A stretch of DNA of 35,518 nt from Micromonospora acroterricola (GCF_003172955.1 NZ_QGKR01000217.1:1-35518), one strand, 5' to 3'; shown: positions 6,767 to 14,392, numbered from the stretch's first letter. Notes: a model not told the origin generated them from the letters alone. Made by a program: numbers and translations.

Positions 6767-8023
6767 GTGAGCACGGAAACCGCGCCAACCGCCGACCGGG
6801 TCGCCGCGCCCCCGCCGGCCGGGTGGGAGGAGGCGCGCTCCCGGGTCTACGCGGTCGGCCTGGCCGCCGCGCTTCCCGCCGTCGCCCGGCCCCTGGTCGA
6901 CACCGACGGGCTGACCCTGGCCGAGCCGTTGACCACCCGCACCGACCTGCCGGCGTTCCCCACCTCCAGCGTGGACGGCTGGGCGGTGCGCGGCGCCGGC
7001 CCGTGGCGGGTCGTCGGCCGGGTGCTGGCCGGCAACACACCCGCGCCGCTCACCGAGGACAACACGACCGTCGAAATCGCGACCGGCGCCATGGTGCCCG
7101 AAGGCGCCACCGCCGTGCTGCGCGTCGAGGAGTCCACCACCACCGCCGACCTGGTCAGCGGCACGCCCCGGCAGACCCCGGAGTGGCGGCAGCCGGGCGA
7201 GGAGGCGTACGCCGATGAGGAGCTGTTGCCGGCCGGCACCCCGGTCGACCCGGCGGTGATCGGCCTGGCGGCCTCCTGCGGGCACGACACGCTGCGGGTC
7301 CGGCGGGCGCCGCGCGCGGCGCTGCTGGTCTTCGGCGACGAGCTGCTCACCGAGGGCCCGCCCGCGGCCGGTCGGGTCCGGGACGCGCTGGGGCCGGCAG
7401 TGCCCGCGTGGCTGCGCCGTTACGGCTGCCAGATCCGTCCGTCCGACGTGGTGGGCCCGGTGGCCGACACGCTGCCCGCGCACGTGGCGGCGCTACGCGC
7501 GGCGCTGGCCAACGCCGACCTGGTCTGCACCACGGGTGGCACGATGCACGGCCCGGTCGACCACCTGCACCCGACCCTGGCGGCGCTCGGCGCCGACTAC
7601 GTGGTCAACACGGTGGCGGTCCGGCCGGGCTTCCCGATGCTGCTGGCCCGGCTGGCCGGCGACGACGGGCGGGTCCGCTTCGTCGCGGGGCTGCCGGGCA
7701 ACCCGCAGTCCGCGATCGTCGCGCTGGTGTCGCTGGTCGCCCCGCTGCTCGCCGGTCTCCAGGGCCGTCCGATGCCGGTGCTGCCGCAGGCCACGTTGGC
7801 TGAGGCGGTGCCCGGTCGCGGCGACCACACCCACCTGGCGCTGGTCCGGCTCGACCGGGCATCCGGCACCGCGTTCCCGGTGCGCCACGTCGGCTCGGCG
7901 ATGCTGCGGGGCCTGGCCGGGGCGGACGGGTTCGCCGTCATCCGGCCCGGCACCAACGGGGGGCAGGGCGACCGGGTGCCCATCGTGCCGCTGCCGCTGC
8001 TGACCGGGGAGCGGGCGTCGTGA
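6767..8023 (+). CDS. moeA: Divergent molybdopterin molybdotransferase MoeA
   Basis: A 418-aa MoeA-family protein, which inserts molybdate into adenylated molybdopterin. Visible are the SSVDGWAV motif near residue 67 (family DGYA/DGWA), VFGDELL near 190, TTGGTMHGPVDHL near 256, and GLPGNPQSA near 307. Several usually conserved positions differ: the SVGDYD-type loop after TTGG reads TMHGPVDHL, and the K-P-G-K-P motif reads RPGFP, losing both lysines. The overall order of domains is intact, so this looks like a subfamily and not a wreck. Its place between mog and moaE supports a Moco role. GTG 6767 is chosen from the promoter spacing. The stop overlaps the moaE start. Confidence 0.88.
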   Translation: MSTETAPTADRVAAPPPAGWEEARSRVYAVGLAAALPAVARPLVDTDGLTLAEPLTTRTDLPAFPTSSVDGWAVRGAGPWRVVGRVLAGNTPAPLTEDNTTVEIATGAMVPEGATAVLRVEESTTTADLVSGTPRQTPEWRQPGEEAYADEELLPAGTPVDPAVIGLAASCGHDTLRVRRAPRAALLVFGDELLTEGPPAAGRVRDALGPAVPAWLRRYGCQIRPSDVVGPVADTLPAHVAALRAALANADLVCTTGGTMHGPVDHLHPTLAALGADYVVNTVAVRPGFPMLLARLAGDDGRVRFVAGLPGNPQSAIVALVSLVAPLLAGLQGRPMPVLPQATLAEAVPGRGDHTHLALVRLDRASGTAFPVRHVGSAMLRGLAGADGFAVIRPGTNGGQGDRVPIVPLPLLTGERAS

Positions 8024-8448
8024 CCGCGCCGGCGCTCACCTTCGGTGAGGTCACCGACCAGCCGCTCGACCTGGCCGCGCACGAGGCGGCGGTCGCCGAC
8101 CGGCGGGCCGGCGCGGTGGTCTCCTTCCAGGGTGTGGTCCGCGACCACGACCACGGCCGCCCGGTGGTGAGCCTCGAGTACGAGGGGCACCCGAGCGCGG
8201 AGCAGGTGCTGCGCGAGGTCGCCGCCGAGATCGCGGCCGACCCCGACGTCTACGCGGTGGCGGTCTCGCACCGGGTCGGTCCGCTGGCGATCGGTGACGT
8301 GGCGCTGGTCGCCGCGGTGAGCACCGCGCACCGCGCGGCGGCCTTCGCGGCGTGCGCCCGGCTGGTCGACGAGGCCAAGGCCCGGCTGCCGATCTGGAAG
8401 CGGCAGGTCTTCGCCGACGGCACCGAGGAATGGGTCAACTGCCCCTGA
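8020..8448 (+). CDS. moaE: Molybdopterin synthase large subunit MoaE
   Basis: A 142-aa MoaE. With the thiocarboxylated MoaD it converts cPMP to molybdopterin. Signatures: GAVVSFQGVVRDHDHGR (residues 31-47), LEYEGHP, SHRVGPLAIGDVAL near residue 86, STAHRAAAFAACARLVDEAKARLPIWKRQ with the catalytic-site lysines, and EEWVNCP at the end. Its partner moaD is not adjacent but lies in the moaA-moaD operon at 20819-22092. The GTG at 8020 overlaps the moeA stop. The stop TGA lies inside a palindrome shared with the converging glycosyltransferase gene. Confidence 0.95.
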   Translation: MTAPALTFGEVTDQPLDLAAHEAAVADRRAGAVVSFQGVVRDHDHGRPVVSLEYEGHPSAEQVLREVAAEIAADPDVYAVAVSHRVGPLAIGDVALVAAVSTAHRAAAFAACARLVDEAKARLPIWKRQVFADGTEEWVNCP

Positions 8449-8456
8449 CCGGTCAG
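8445..8456. repeat. 12-bp palindrome covering two convergent stop codons
   Basis: CTGACCGGTCAG is a perfect palindrome. It contains the TGA of moaE (8446-8448) and, on the other strand, the TGA of the converging GT87 gene (8453-8455). Only 4 bp separate the two coding regions. Confidence 0.6.
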
Positions 8457-9898
8457 CGGCGGCCGCTCACCGCCACGGCCCGCGCGAGCCGATCGCCGTA
8501 GAACGCCGGCTCGGCGCCCGGGCGCCACGGCAACGCGGCGACCAGCAGGATCAGGGCCAGCGCCAGCGAGTTCTCCATCAGCGCGCCGAAGAGACCGTCC
8601 TGGTAGTGCGACACCTCGGGCAACTGGTGCTCGTACGGCCAGATCGGGGAGATCAGGAAGAGCAGGTAGAGGCCGACCGCGGCGACCCCGTGCCGGAGCC
8701 CGGTCAGCGTGGGGTACCAGATCGGCGGGCGGAGCCCGTTGACCCCGGGCAGCCCGCCGAACGCCGGGCCCTGGCCGGTGCGCTGCGCCAACCCCCGGCT
8801 CGCCTCCCGGCGGCGCACCGCCGCGTCGGCCAGCACGATGATCGCCGGGATCACCCAGACCAGGTGGTGCGTCCAGGAGATCGGGGAGATCACGTTGGCG
8901 GTCAGACCAACCAGCGTGAACGCGGTCAGCTCGTCACCGTCGGCGCGGGAACTGGCCGCCCGGGACAGGCCCAGCGCCAGGATCAGCACTGAGAAGGCGA
9001 GCCACAGCAGCCCCGGGGTTTCGATCGAGTCGTACAGCCGGGCCAACAGGCCGGCGAGCGACTGGTTCGGCGTCATGTCCGCCGCGCCGACCCGCTCGGT
9101 CTGCCAGAGCACGCTGCCGAAGTACGCCCGCGACTCGTCGCCGACGACCGCGAAGCTTCCCACCGTCACGCCGATCGTGGTGCCGATGGCGGTGGCCGCC
9201 ACCCGCCACTGGCGGGTGATCAGCAGGTACGCGATGAACAGCGCCGGGGTGAGCTTGACCGCGGTGGCCAGGCCGATGCCGGCGCCGGCCCACGCGCCGC
9301 CGTAGACGAAGCGCAGCAGGGGACCGTCGGTCGCGGCGTAGTGGGTGCCCCGGCGAGAGCGCCAGCGCAGCCCGATCAGGTCGGCCATGATCAGCGCGAA
9401 CAGCAGGATGTTGACCTGGCCGTAGCCGAGGGACTCCCGGCTCGGCTCGATGGCGAGCGCGAGCGGCACCGCCAGGGCCACGGTGAACCACAGCGGCCAG
9501 CCCAGCCGGTCCACGATCGGGCGGAGCAGCCCGGCCAGCACCAGCGCCAGCGCGGCGATGCTGGCCAGAGCGTTGACCATCCCGGCCGCGCCGATCGTCA
9601 ACTGTGCCATCGGCAGCATGACCAGCCCGGCGAACGGCGGGTAGGTGAAACCGAGGGTTGTGCCGGGCGCGATGAACTCGTAGAGCTCGTGACCGCTCGC
9701 CCACCACACCACCGCGCCGTGGTAGATCTTCATGTCGAAGAAGTTGTACGGCCGCCCGAACGCGCCGATGGCGAGCCATGCGGCGTAGGCGACGGCGGCC
9801 ACGATGGCGCCCCGTACGACTTTCCTGCGATCGATCCCACGCGTCACGCGTTGGACTTGGGCGAGGCGGTCCGCCCGTCTACCGACAGTCGTCGGCAT
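8453..9898 (-). CDS. GT87-family membrane mannosyltransferase-like protein
   Basis: A 481-aa polytopic protein with about eleven hydrophobic segments. The family signatures of GT87 (DUF2029) polyprenyl-phosphomannose-dependent alpha-mannosyltransferases are clear: FFDMKIYHGAVVWWASG with an acidic residue in the first external loop, FTYPPFAGLV, PSRESLGYGQVNILLFAL, TAVKLTPALFIAYL, and SPISWTHHLVW. In mycobacteria relatives add mannose to phosphatidylinositol mannosides and lipoglycans; a comparable cell-envelope role is inferred, the acceptor is unknown. ATG 9898 (MPTTVGRRADRL) is preferred over further upstream codons because it leaves a short basic N-terminus before the first membrane helix. 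A TAGGCT hexamer at 9951-9956 gives a leader of about 46 nt. Confidence 0.88.
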   Translation of the reverse strand: MPTTVGRRADRLAQVQRVTRGIDRRKVVRGAIVAAVAYAAWLAIGAFGRPYNFFDMKIYHGAVVWWASGHELYEFIAPGTTLGFTYPPFAGLVMLPMAQLTIGAAGMVNALASIAALALVLAGLLRPIVDRLGWPLWFTVALAVPLALAIEPSRESLGYGQVNILLFALIMADLIGLRWRSRRGTHYAATDGPLLRFVYGGAWAGAGIGLATAVKLTPALFIAYLLITRQWRVAATAIGTTIGVTVGSFAVVGDESRAYFGSVLWQTERVGAADMTPNQSLAGLLARLYDSIETPGLLWLAFSVLILALGLSRAASSRADGDELTAFTLVGLTANVISPISWTHHLVWVIPAIIVLADAAVRRREASRGLAQRTGQGPAFGGLPGVNGLRPPIWYPTLTGLRHGVAAVGLYLLFLISPIWPYEHQLPEVSHYQDGLFGALMENSLALALILLVAALPWRPGAEPAFYGDRLARAVAVSGRR

Positions 9899-9950
9899 GG
9901 CGTGGCCACCCCCGTACCAAGGTCGTCCTACCCGTCCAGGTCCTGCACGG

Positions 9951-9956
9951 AGCCTA
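9951..9956 (-). promoter_or_regulatory. -10 hexamer TAGGCT for the GT87 gene
   Basis: TAGGCT on the minus strand, 52 nt before ATG 9898. Transcription would begin near 9944. The segment 9960-10112 behind it holds a GCGTTAACGC palindrome (10033-10042) and no gene. Confidence 0.4.
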
Positions 9957-10112
9957 GAACGGCGCCTCACGTCAGTGCCTCCCGCGTTATGCGACCGTGT
10001 CCGATCCCACACATGTTTTTGACATTTCCACCGCGTTAACGCCTACCGGGTGGTTCAGGTAATTCGTGGCCTTAGCGGGGGGTGGGGTGCGGGCGGAAGG
10101 GATCGAGGCAGG

Positions 10113-10658
10113 TCAGCCCGGGAGTCGACGTGCGGTGGAGGCGGATCGGACGGCGATCCGGGCCTCCCGACGGGCGGTACGGACGGCGCGTCGCACGGAA
10201 CGTCGAGAGTGGCCGATGCGGTGGCCGGTCCGCCAACGCAGACCGGGCTTGCCTCCGGTGTCGGCGGCGGCGAGCAGCAGGCCGCCGAAGAGGCCCAGGT
10301 TCTTCAGGACGTGGACCTGGTTGTTGTTGCGGGCCACCGGGTCGTCGTTGTTCCAGAAGGGATGCCCGGCGATGGTCACGGGCACCAGGGTGCCGGCGAG
10401 GACCAGCGCGGCGGGTCGGCTGAACCGCCCGGTGGCCAGCATCAGCCCGGCGGTGACCTGCACCGCGGAGTTGAGCCGGATCAGCGTCTCGGTGTCGGTG
10501 GGGATGCGAGGGTGCGCCTTCTGCAGGATCGGCGCGACCTTGTCGGTCACCGGCTGGGCCGTCGGCGCCAGCCGGTCCGGGTTGCGGAAGTTGCGGTACC
10601 CGCTGACCACGAAGATGCCGCTCAGCATGGCGCGGGCAAGGCTGCGTACGGGCGTCAT
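10113..10658 (-). CDS. DoxX-family membrane protein
   Basis: A 181-aa protein of the DoxX family: an N-terminal helix with FVVSGYRNFRNPDRLAP near residue 20, a second hydrophobic segment containing QVTAGLMLATGRFSRPAALVLAGTLVPVTIAGHPFWN (about 67-103), then a short helix with LKNLGLFGGLLLAAADTGG. The last 40 residues are strongly basic (SRRSVRRAVRTARREARIA) and should be cytoplasmic. DoxX proteins are linked to thiosulfate:quinone or redox functions in a few organisms, but most are uncharacterised; here the role is unknown. The start is ATG 10658 with a TATGAC hexamer 6 nt upstream. It is divergent from the acetyltransferase gene. Confidence 0.82.
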   Translation of the reverse strand: MTPVRSLARAMLSGIFVVSGYRNFRNPDRLAPTAQPVTDKVAPILQKAHPRIPTDTETLIRLNSAVQVTAGLMLATGRFSRPAALVLAGTLVPVTIAGHPFWNNDDPVARNNNQVHVLKNLGLFGGLLLAAADTGGKPGLRWRTGHRIGHSRRSVRRAVRTARREARIAVRSASTARRLPG

Positions 10659-10664
10659 GGATCA

Positions 10665-10670
10665 GTCATA
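10665..10670 (-). promoter_or_regulatory. -10 hexamer TATGAC, leaderless doxX-like gene
   Basis: TATGAC on the minus strand is followed by 6 nt and the ATG at 10658; no Shine-Dalgarno sequence lies between them. Confidence 0.35.
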
Positions 10671-10779
10671 CCCCGTCGCGGCGTTTGCTACCCCGGCAAC
10701 CGCCGGATCCGGATCGGTCGCCGTGCACGCGCGCCACGCCGATTCGAGCGACCATCACTGATGGACCCACCGTCGGGGG

Positions 10780-10785
10780 TAACGT
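10780..10785 (+). promoter_or_regulatory. -10 hexamer TAACGT, leaderless acetyltransferase gene
   Basis: TAACGT followed by 7 nt and GTG at 10793. The same hexamer is used 6 nt before the prepilin peptidase gene at 15488. Confidence 0.45.
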
Positions 10786-10792
10786 CGCGCGG

Positions 10793-11341
10793 GTGACGGC
10801 GCTGCGGCTACGACCCGAGGACCCGGCCGACGCCGGCCCGGTGCGCCGGGTGCTGGCCGCCGCGTTCGCCCGGCCGGACGTGGCGACACCGCCGGAGGTG
10901 GGCCTGGTCGACGAGCTGCGCGACACCGACGCCTGGGTGCCGGAGCTGGCCATGGTGGCCGAGTACGGCGGTGAGGTGGTCGGGTACGCGCTGCTCACCC
11001 GTGTGCGGGTGCGACCGGAGCGGGGCGGTGACGCGCCCGCCCTCGCGTTCGGTCCGGTGGCGGTCGCGCCCCAGCGGCAGCGGATGGGGCACGGCACGGC
11101 GGTGGTGCAGGCCGCACTGGACGCCGCCACCGAGCTGGGCGAGCGGCTGATCGTCGTCCTCGGTGACCCGGCCTTCTACCGCCGGTTCGGTTTCGGCCGG
11201 GCAGGTGAACTGGGCCTGACGAGCCCGTGGGCCGGTCTCGGTGAGCCCTGGCAGGCGCTGGTGCTGCCGCCGTCCACGAGCGAGGAGGGGCCGCCGCCGC
11301 GCGGCGAGGTCCTCTTTCCGGCGCCCTGGTCGCGCGTCTGA
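10793..11341 (+). CDS. GNAT-family N-acetyltransferase
   Basis: A 182-aa single-domain GNAT enzyme. The acetyl-CoA-binding motif A is visible as LAFGPVAVAPQRQRMGHGTAVVQAAL (Q/R-x-x-G-x-G/A form) around residues 83-110, followed by VVLGDPAFYRRFGF, the motif B signature of the YhbS-like subgroup. The substrate cannot be told from the sequence. GTG 10793 is chosen because a TAACGT hexamer lies 7 nt upstream and the N-terminal beta strand LRLRPEDPAD follows at once. It converges on the ATPase gene with 43 bp between the stops. Confidence 0.88.
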   Translation: MTALRLRPEDPADAGPVRRVLAAAFARPDVATPPEVGLVDELRDTDAWVPELAMVAEYGGEVVGYALLTRVRVRPERGGDAPALAFGPVAVAPQRQRMGHGTAVVQAALDAATELGERLIVVLGDPAFYRRFGFGRAGELGLTSPWAGLGEPWQALVLPPSTSEEGPPPRGEVLFPAPWSRV

Positions 11342-11384
11342 CCACGTCGGGTCCGCGTTGCCGTGTAGCCCGGGGTCGCGGCCG

Positions 11385-12626
11385 TCAGGCCGGCTGCGTG
11401 CGTAGGTATCGGCCGAAGTGCGGGACGGTGAAGGCCACCGTGCCCCGCTCACCGGAGTAGATCAAGCCTTTCTTGATCAGCGCGTCCCGGGCCGGGGAGA
11501 GGCTGGCCGGCTTGCGGCCGAGGGCTCGGGCGATCTCCGCGGTGGGCACCGCCGCATCCATGTCGTCGCGGACCACGCCCCCGGCGTCGCCTTCCACCAG
11601 GGACAGCGTGGCCATCGCCCGCATGTACTCGCGTTCGGCGGGAGTGGCCCGCTCGAACCGGGAGCCGAAGAAGCCGACCGCCAGCTCCGCCTCCGCCTCC
11701 GGTGCGGCGACGCGGACGTCGGCGGCGGTGATCGGCGAGCGCGGAGCGTGGTCCCAGGTCGCCTTGCCGTACGCCTGGACGAAGTAGGGGTAGCCGCCGG
11801 ACTTCTCGTAGAGCAGGTCGAGCGCCTTCTGCTCGTACTCGACCTCCTCGCGCTCGGCCGGCGCGCAGAGCGCCTGGTCGGCGGCGATCCGGTCGAGCCG
11901 GTCGATGCGCTGGTAGCGGAAGAGCCGCTCGGAGTACGACTTGGCGGCGCTGAGCACGGCCGGCAGGTGCGGCAGGCCGGCGCCGACGACGATCAGCGGT
12001 GCGCCGAGCTGGGACAGCTCGTGGCAGGCGGCGCAGAGCGCCGACACGTCCTCCGGGCCGACGTCCTGCATCTCGTCGATGAAGACGGCGATGCCGGTGC
12101 CCACGTCGCTGGCCACGGCGGCGGCGTCACTGAGCAGCTCGACCAGGTCGATCTCGATGTCGCCGGAGTCGGCTCGACCGCTCGCCGCCGGCACGTCGAT
12201 GCCCGGCTGCCACCGGTCGCGCAGTTTCGGGGCGGCCCCGCCCCGACCGGTCGGGGCGGAGCGCTGCGCGAACGCCTTGAGGACCCCGAGGAAGGCGTCG
12301 ATCCGATCGGGTGCGCGGTGCCGGGGTGCGAGCTCGCGGACCGCCATGTGCAGCGCGGCGGCGACCGGGCGGCGCAGGGACTGGTCCGGCCGGGCCTCGA
12401 TCTTGCCGGTGCCCCAGAGCCGGTTGATGGCCTGCGACCGGAGGGTGTTGAGCAGGACGGTCTTGCCGACGCCGCGCAGCCCGGTGAGCATCAGGCTGCG
12501 CTCGGGTCGACCTCGGGCGATGCGCTCCAGCACGATGTCGAAGACGTCCAGCTCCCGCCCCCGCCCGGCGAGTTCGGGCGGGCGCTGGCCGGCGCCCGGT
12601 GCGTACGGGTTGCGGACCGGATCCAC
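11385..12626 (-). CDS. Orc1/Cdc6-like AAA ATPase with C-terminal winged helix
   Basis: A 413-aa stand-alone P-loop ATPase. Walker A is TGLRGVGKT near residues 48-56 and Walker B is VFIDEMQD near 181-188, the arrangement of the AAA/Orc1-like and STAND-related group. GAGLPHLP forms a sensor-1-like strand, and SERLFRYQRIDRLD follows. The C-terminal 100 residues look like a winged helix (TAEIARALGRKPASLSPARDALIKKGLIY), suggesting DNA binding. Its role is unknown; relatives are common in actinomycetes, often alone. GTG 12626 is preferred over ATG 12635 because TACTGT lies 7 nt upstream. A CTCTAG-N8-CTAGAG dyad overlaps the -35 zone, so the gene may be repressed or autoregulated. Confidence 0.82.
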   Translation of the reverse strand: MDPVRNPYAPGAGQRPPELAGRGRELDVFDIVLERIARGRPERSLMLTGLRGVGKTVLLNTLRSQAINRLWGTGKIEARPDQSLRRPVAAALHMAVRELAPRHRAPDRIDAFLGVLKAFAQRSAPTGRGGAAPKLRDRWQPGIDVPAASGRADSGDIEIDLVELLSDAAAVASDVGTGIAVFIDEMQDVGPEDVSALCAACHELSQLGAPLIVVGAGLPHLPAVLSAAKSYSERLFRYQRIDRLDRIAADQALCAPAEREEVEYEQKALDLLYEKSGGYPYFVQAYGKATWDHAPRSPITAADVRVAAPEAEAELAVGFFGSRFERATPAEREYMRAMATLSLVEGDAGGVVRDDMDAAVPTAEIARALGRKPASLSPARDALIKKGLIYSGERGTVAFTVPHFGRYLRTQPA

Positions 12627-12633
12627 GCATCGC

Positions 12634-12639
12634 ACAGTA
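12634..12639 (-). promoter_or_regulatory. -10 hexamer TACTGT, leaderless ATPase gene
   Basis: TACTGT on the minus strand is followed by 7 nt and GTG at 12626. An in-frame ATG lies only 3 nt after the hexamer, too close to be a leaderless start. Confidence 0.45.
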
Positions 12640-12646
12640 TCGGGCC

Positions 12647-12666
12647 CTCTAGTCGAGAGGCTAGAG
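12647..12666. promoter_or_regulatory. Operator-like inverted repeat at the ATPase promoter
   Basis: CTCTAG-N8-CTAGAG, a perfect 6-bp dyad centred about 17 bp upstream of the TACTGT hexamer, which puts it over the -35 zone. An alternative overlapping fold pairs CCTCT with AGAGG. The position fits a repressor or autoregulator site. Confidence 0.45.
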
Positions 12667-12708
12667 ATGGATAGATGGGGCTACGGGCGTGTCGGAACCG
12701 TCGACAAC

Positions 12709-12751
12709 AAACTAGGGCTGTCTAGCGTGGACGCTAGACAGCCCTAGTTTT
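12709..12751 (-). terminator. Strong intrinsic terminator, perfect 19-bp stem
   Basis: Two perfectly complementary 19-nt arms (12709-12727 and 12732-12750) flank a 4-nt loop. Read on the minus strand the stem ends in CCCTAGTTTGTTGT, giving a T-rich tail. It lies 17 bp after the stop of the gene at 12768-13538 and insulates the ATPase promoter. A T-run on the other side would allow function in both directions. Confidence 0.85.
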
Positions 12752-12767
12752 GGCTACCGGCTACCCG

Positions 12768-13538
12768 CTACCGCTTCTTCAGGCAGAGCACGTAGTCGAA
12801 GAGGTCGATCGAGTTGTCGTGCACGTAGTTCGCGGTGGCCTGCGGTGCGAGCGTCTCGCACCGGTCCCCGTCGCTGGTCGCCGGAATCCGCAGCAGCACC
12901 TGGTAGGTGTTCGGGCCACACGGCACCTTGCGCAGCTCCGCGTCGTCCTCGGTGCCGTCGTTGACCACGCAGTCGCCCTTGGCGAACTCCACCTCGCTCG
13001 GGCTCGGCGCGGCCGAGGTCGGCTCGTCGCTGGGTAGCGCGGGCGGAACGGCCGGCGCGCTCGCCGACGGAGCGGACGCCACACCGCTGTCGGAGGAGGC
13101 GGTCCTCCAGACCGCCCAACCCGCCAGGCCGAGGCACGGGCAGAGCAGGAGCAGCACCACCAGCGCGATGATCAGGGCGACCTTCCGGCCGGTCTTCCGC
13201 ACCGGAGCGGCGGGCGGCATCCCGTACCCGCCGGGCGCCGGCGGGCCCCACGGCGCGCCCGGCGGGCCTGCCGTCGGCCCGGCCGGCGGAAACGGACCGG
13301 GCGGTGGCGGGTAACCCGCGCCCGGGGTCGGCGGCGGACCCCATGCGGGTGCGGTCGGCGGCTCGGCGCCGCCTGCCGGCGGGCCCCACAGGGGTGCCGT
13401 CGGGGGCTCGGCGCCGCCCGGCGGCGGGCCCCACTGTGGCAGGGTCGGATCCACCGGCGGCAAGCCGTCGGGGCCGGTCGTCGGCCGCTGGTACGGGTCG
13501 TCCGGCTGCCCGGAACCCGATGGTCCGTAGGTTGTCAT
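12768..13538 (-). CDS. Pro-rich single-pass protein with C-terminal Cys domain (LppU-like), copy A
   Basis: A 256-aa protein. Residues 1-115 are a Pro/Gly/Trp-rich cytoplasmic tail with a tandem WGPPxGGAEPPTAP unit. A basic patch (VRKTGRK) and one transmembrane helix (VALIIALVVLLLLCPCLGLAGWAVW) follow, then an Ala/Ser/Pro linker and an extracellular domain of about 75 residues. That domain has GDCVVNDG, CGPNTYQVLLRI, a third Cys and LFDYVLCLKKR, four cysteines that could form two disulfides. The domain resembles the LppU/SCO3897 group of actinobacterial envelope proteins, whose function is not established. It is a paralogue of the gene 23 bp upstream and probably cotranscribed with it. The start ATG 13538 is preceded by GGGGATGAG. 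Confidence 0.75.
   Translation of the reverse strand: MTTYGPSGSGQPDDPYQRPTTGPDGLPPVDPTLPQWGPPPGGAEPPTAPLWGPPAGGAEPPTAPAWGPPPTPGAGYPPPPGPFPPAGPTAGPPGAPWGPPAPGGYGMPPAAPVRKTGRKVALIIALVVLLLLCPCLGLAGWAVWRTASSDSGVASAPSASAPAVPPALPSDEPTSAAPSPSEVEFAKGDCVVNDGTEDDAELRKVPCGPNTYQVLLRIPATSDGDRCETLAPQATANYVHDNSIDLFDYVLCLKKR
13343..13436 (-). repeat. Tandem 45-bp coding repeat (WGPP-GGAEPPTAP units)
   Basis: Two adjacent near-identical units of 15 codons in the Pro-rich tail of the copy A gene. Such units are prone to expansion or loss by slippage. Confidence 0.55.
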
Positions 13539-13561
13539 CTCATCCCCAGGGGTGGGTGGTC

Positions 13562-14392
13562 TCAGCGCTGTTTGAGGCAGAGGACGAAGTCGAGGGTGTC
13601 CAGCTCGCTGTCGAAGAAGTACCAGTTCGTGTAGCCCTCGACCTTCGCGCACTTGGCCTCGGCGTCGCGCTCGCCGCTGGTCGCGCCGTCGATCCGGCGC
13701 AGCACCTGGTACGACTTGGGGGCACAGCCACTGATCAGCAGCTTGGGCTTGCCGCCGGCCACGCCATCGTTGCGGACGCACTGGCCGACCTTGACGAACC
13801 GGGGGTCGGCCGACGACTCCGGCGCCGGGGCGCTCGGCGCTGGCGCGGCCGGGTCGGTCGCGTCAGCGCTGGGCGCAACGGCCGGATCGGTCGGCGCGGC
13901 CACCGGGGCTGGGTCGTCCGAACCGCTGAGGAACCAGTACGCGCCGCCGCCGGCCACCACCAGCATCAGCAGGACGGCCAGCACCGCGATCAGCGGGCCT
14001 CGACCGCGCCCGCTCGGCGCCGGCGCGGGGTCCCCGCCGTACGGGCCGTCGTCGGGTCGGTACGGATCACCGCCGCCGTACGCCGGGGTCGTTTCCGTCG
14101 GCCGGTACGACCCGCCACCGTAGGGGCTCCCCGAATCCCCGTAGGGCGTCTCCGGCCCGCCCCCGTACGGCGTCTCCGGCCTGCCACCGTACGGCGACTG
14201 GGGCCCACCACCGTGCGGCGCTGCGGAGCCGCCGCCCGGGTAGGGCGCGGCGGGCACACCGCCGTAGGACCCGGGTCGCCCCTGTGACGCCGGCGGGTAG
14301 GGCTGCTGGGGCGGCCGTCCGGGCGTCTCGTCGGGTCGTTGCCCGCGCCACGGTCCTCCGCCGCCACCACCCGGTGGCCCGTAGTTCGTCAT
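13562..14392 (-). CDS. Gly/Pro/Tyr-rich single-pass protein with C-terminal Cys domain (LppU-like), copy B
   Basis: A 276-aa paralogue of the gene downstream. Residues 1-142 are a low-complexity cytoplasmic tail rich in Gly, Pro and Tyr, with repeated PYGGxPETPYGG units. A transmembrane helix (GPLIAVLAVLLMLVVAGGGAYWFL) follows, then an Ala/Pro/Asp-rich linker and a Cys domain. That domain contains GQCVRNDG, CAPKSYQVLRRIDGATSGE, a third Cys and LDTLDFVLCLKQR. The two copies keep the four cysteines, the YQVLxRI core and the VLCLKxR ending, but share little in their tails, so the exported domain is what selection has kept. ATG 14392 is preceded by AGGAGGG. The gene is divergent from the EamA transporter with 81 bp between them. 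Confidence 0.75.
   Translation of the reverse strand: MTNYGPPGGGGGGPWRGQRPDETPGRPPQQPYPPASQGRPGSYGGVPAAPYPGGGSAAPHGGGPQSPYGGRPETPYGGGPETPYGDSGSPYGGGSYRPTETTPAYGGGDPYRPDDGPYGGDPAPAPSGRGRGPLIAVLAVLLMLVVAGGGAYWFLSGSDDPAPVAAPTDPAVAPSADATDPAAPAPSAPAPESSADPRFVKVGQCVRNDGVAGGKPKLLISGCAPKSYQVLRRIDGATSGERDAEAKCAKVEGYTNWYFFDSELDTLDFVLCLKQR

Noticed and set aside
13343..14240. The repeated Pro/Gly segments as a CRISPR-like array
   Set aside because: The repeats are in-frame codon repeats of low-complexity protein tails without spacers.
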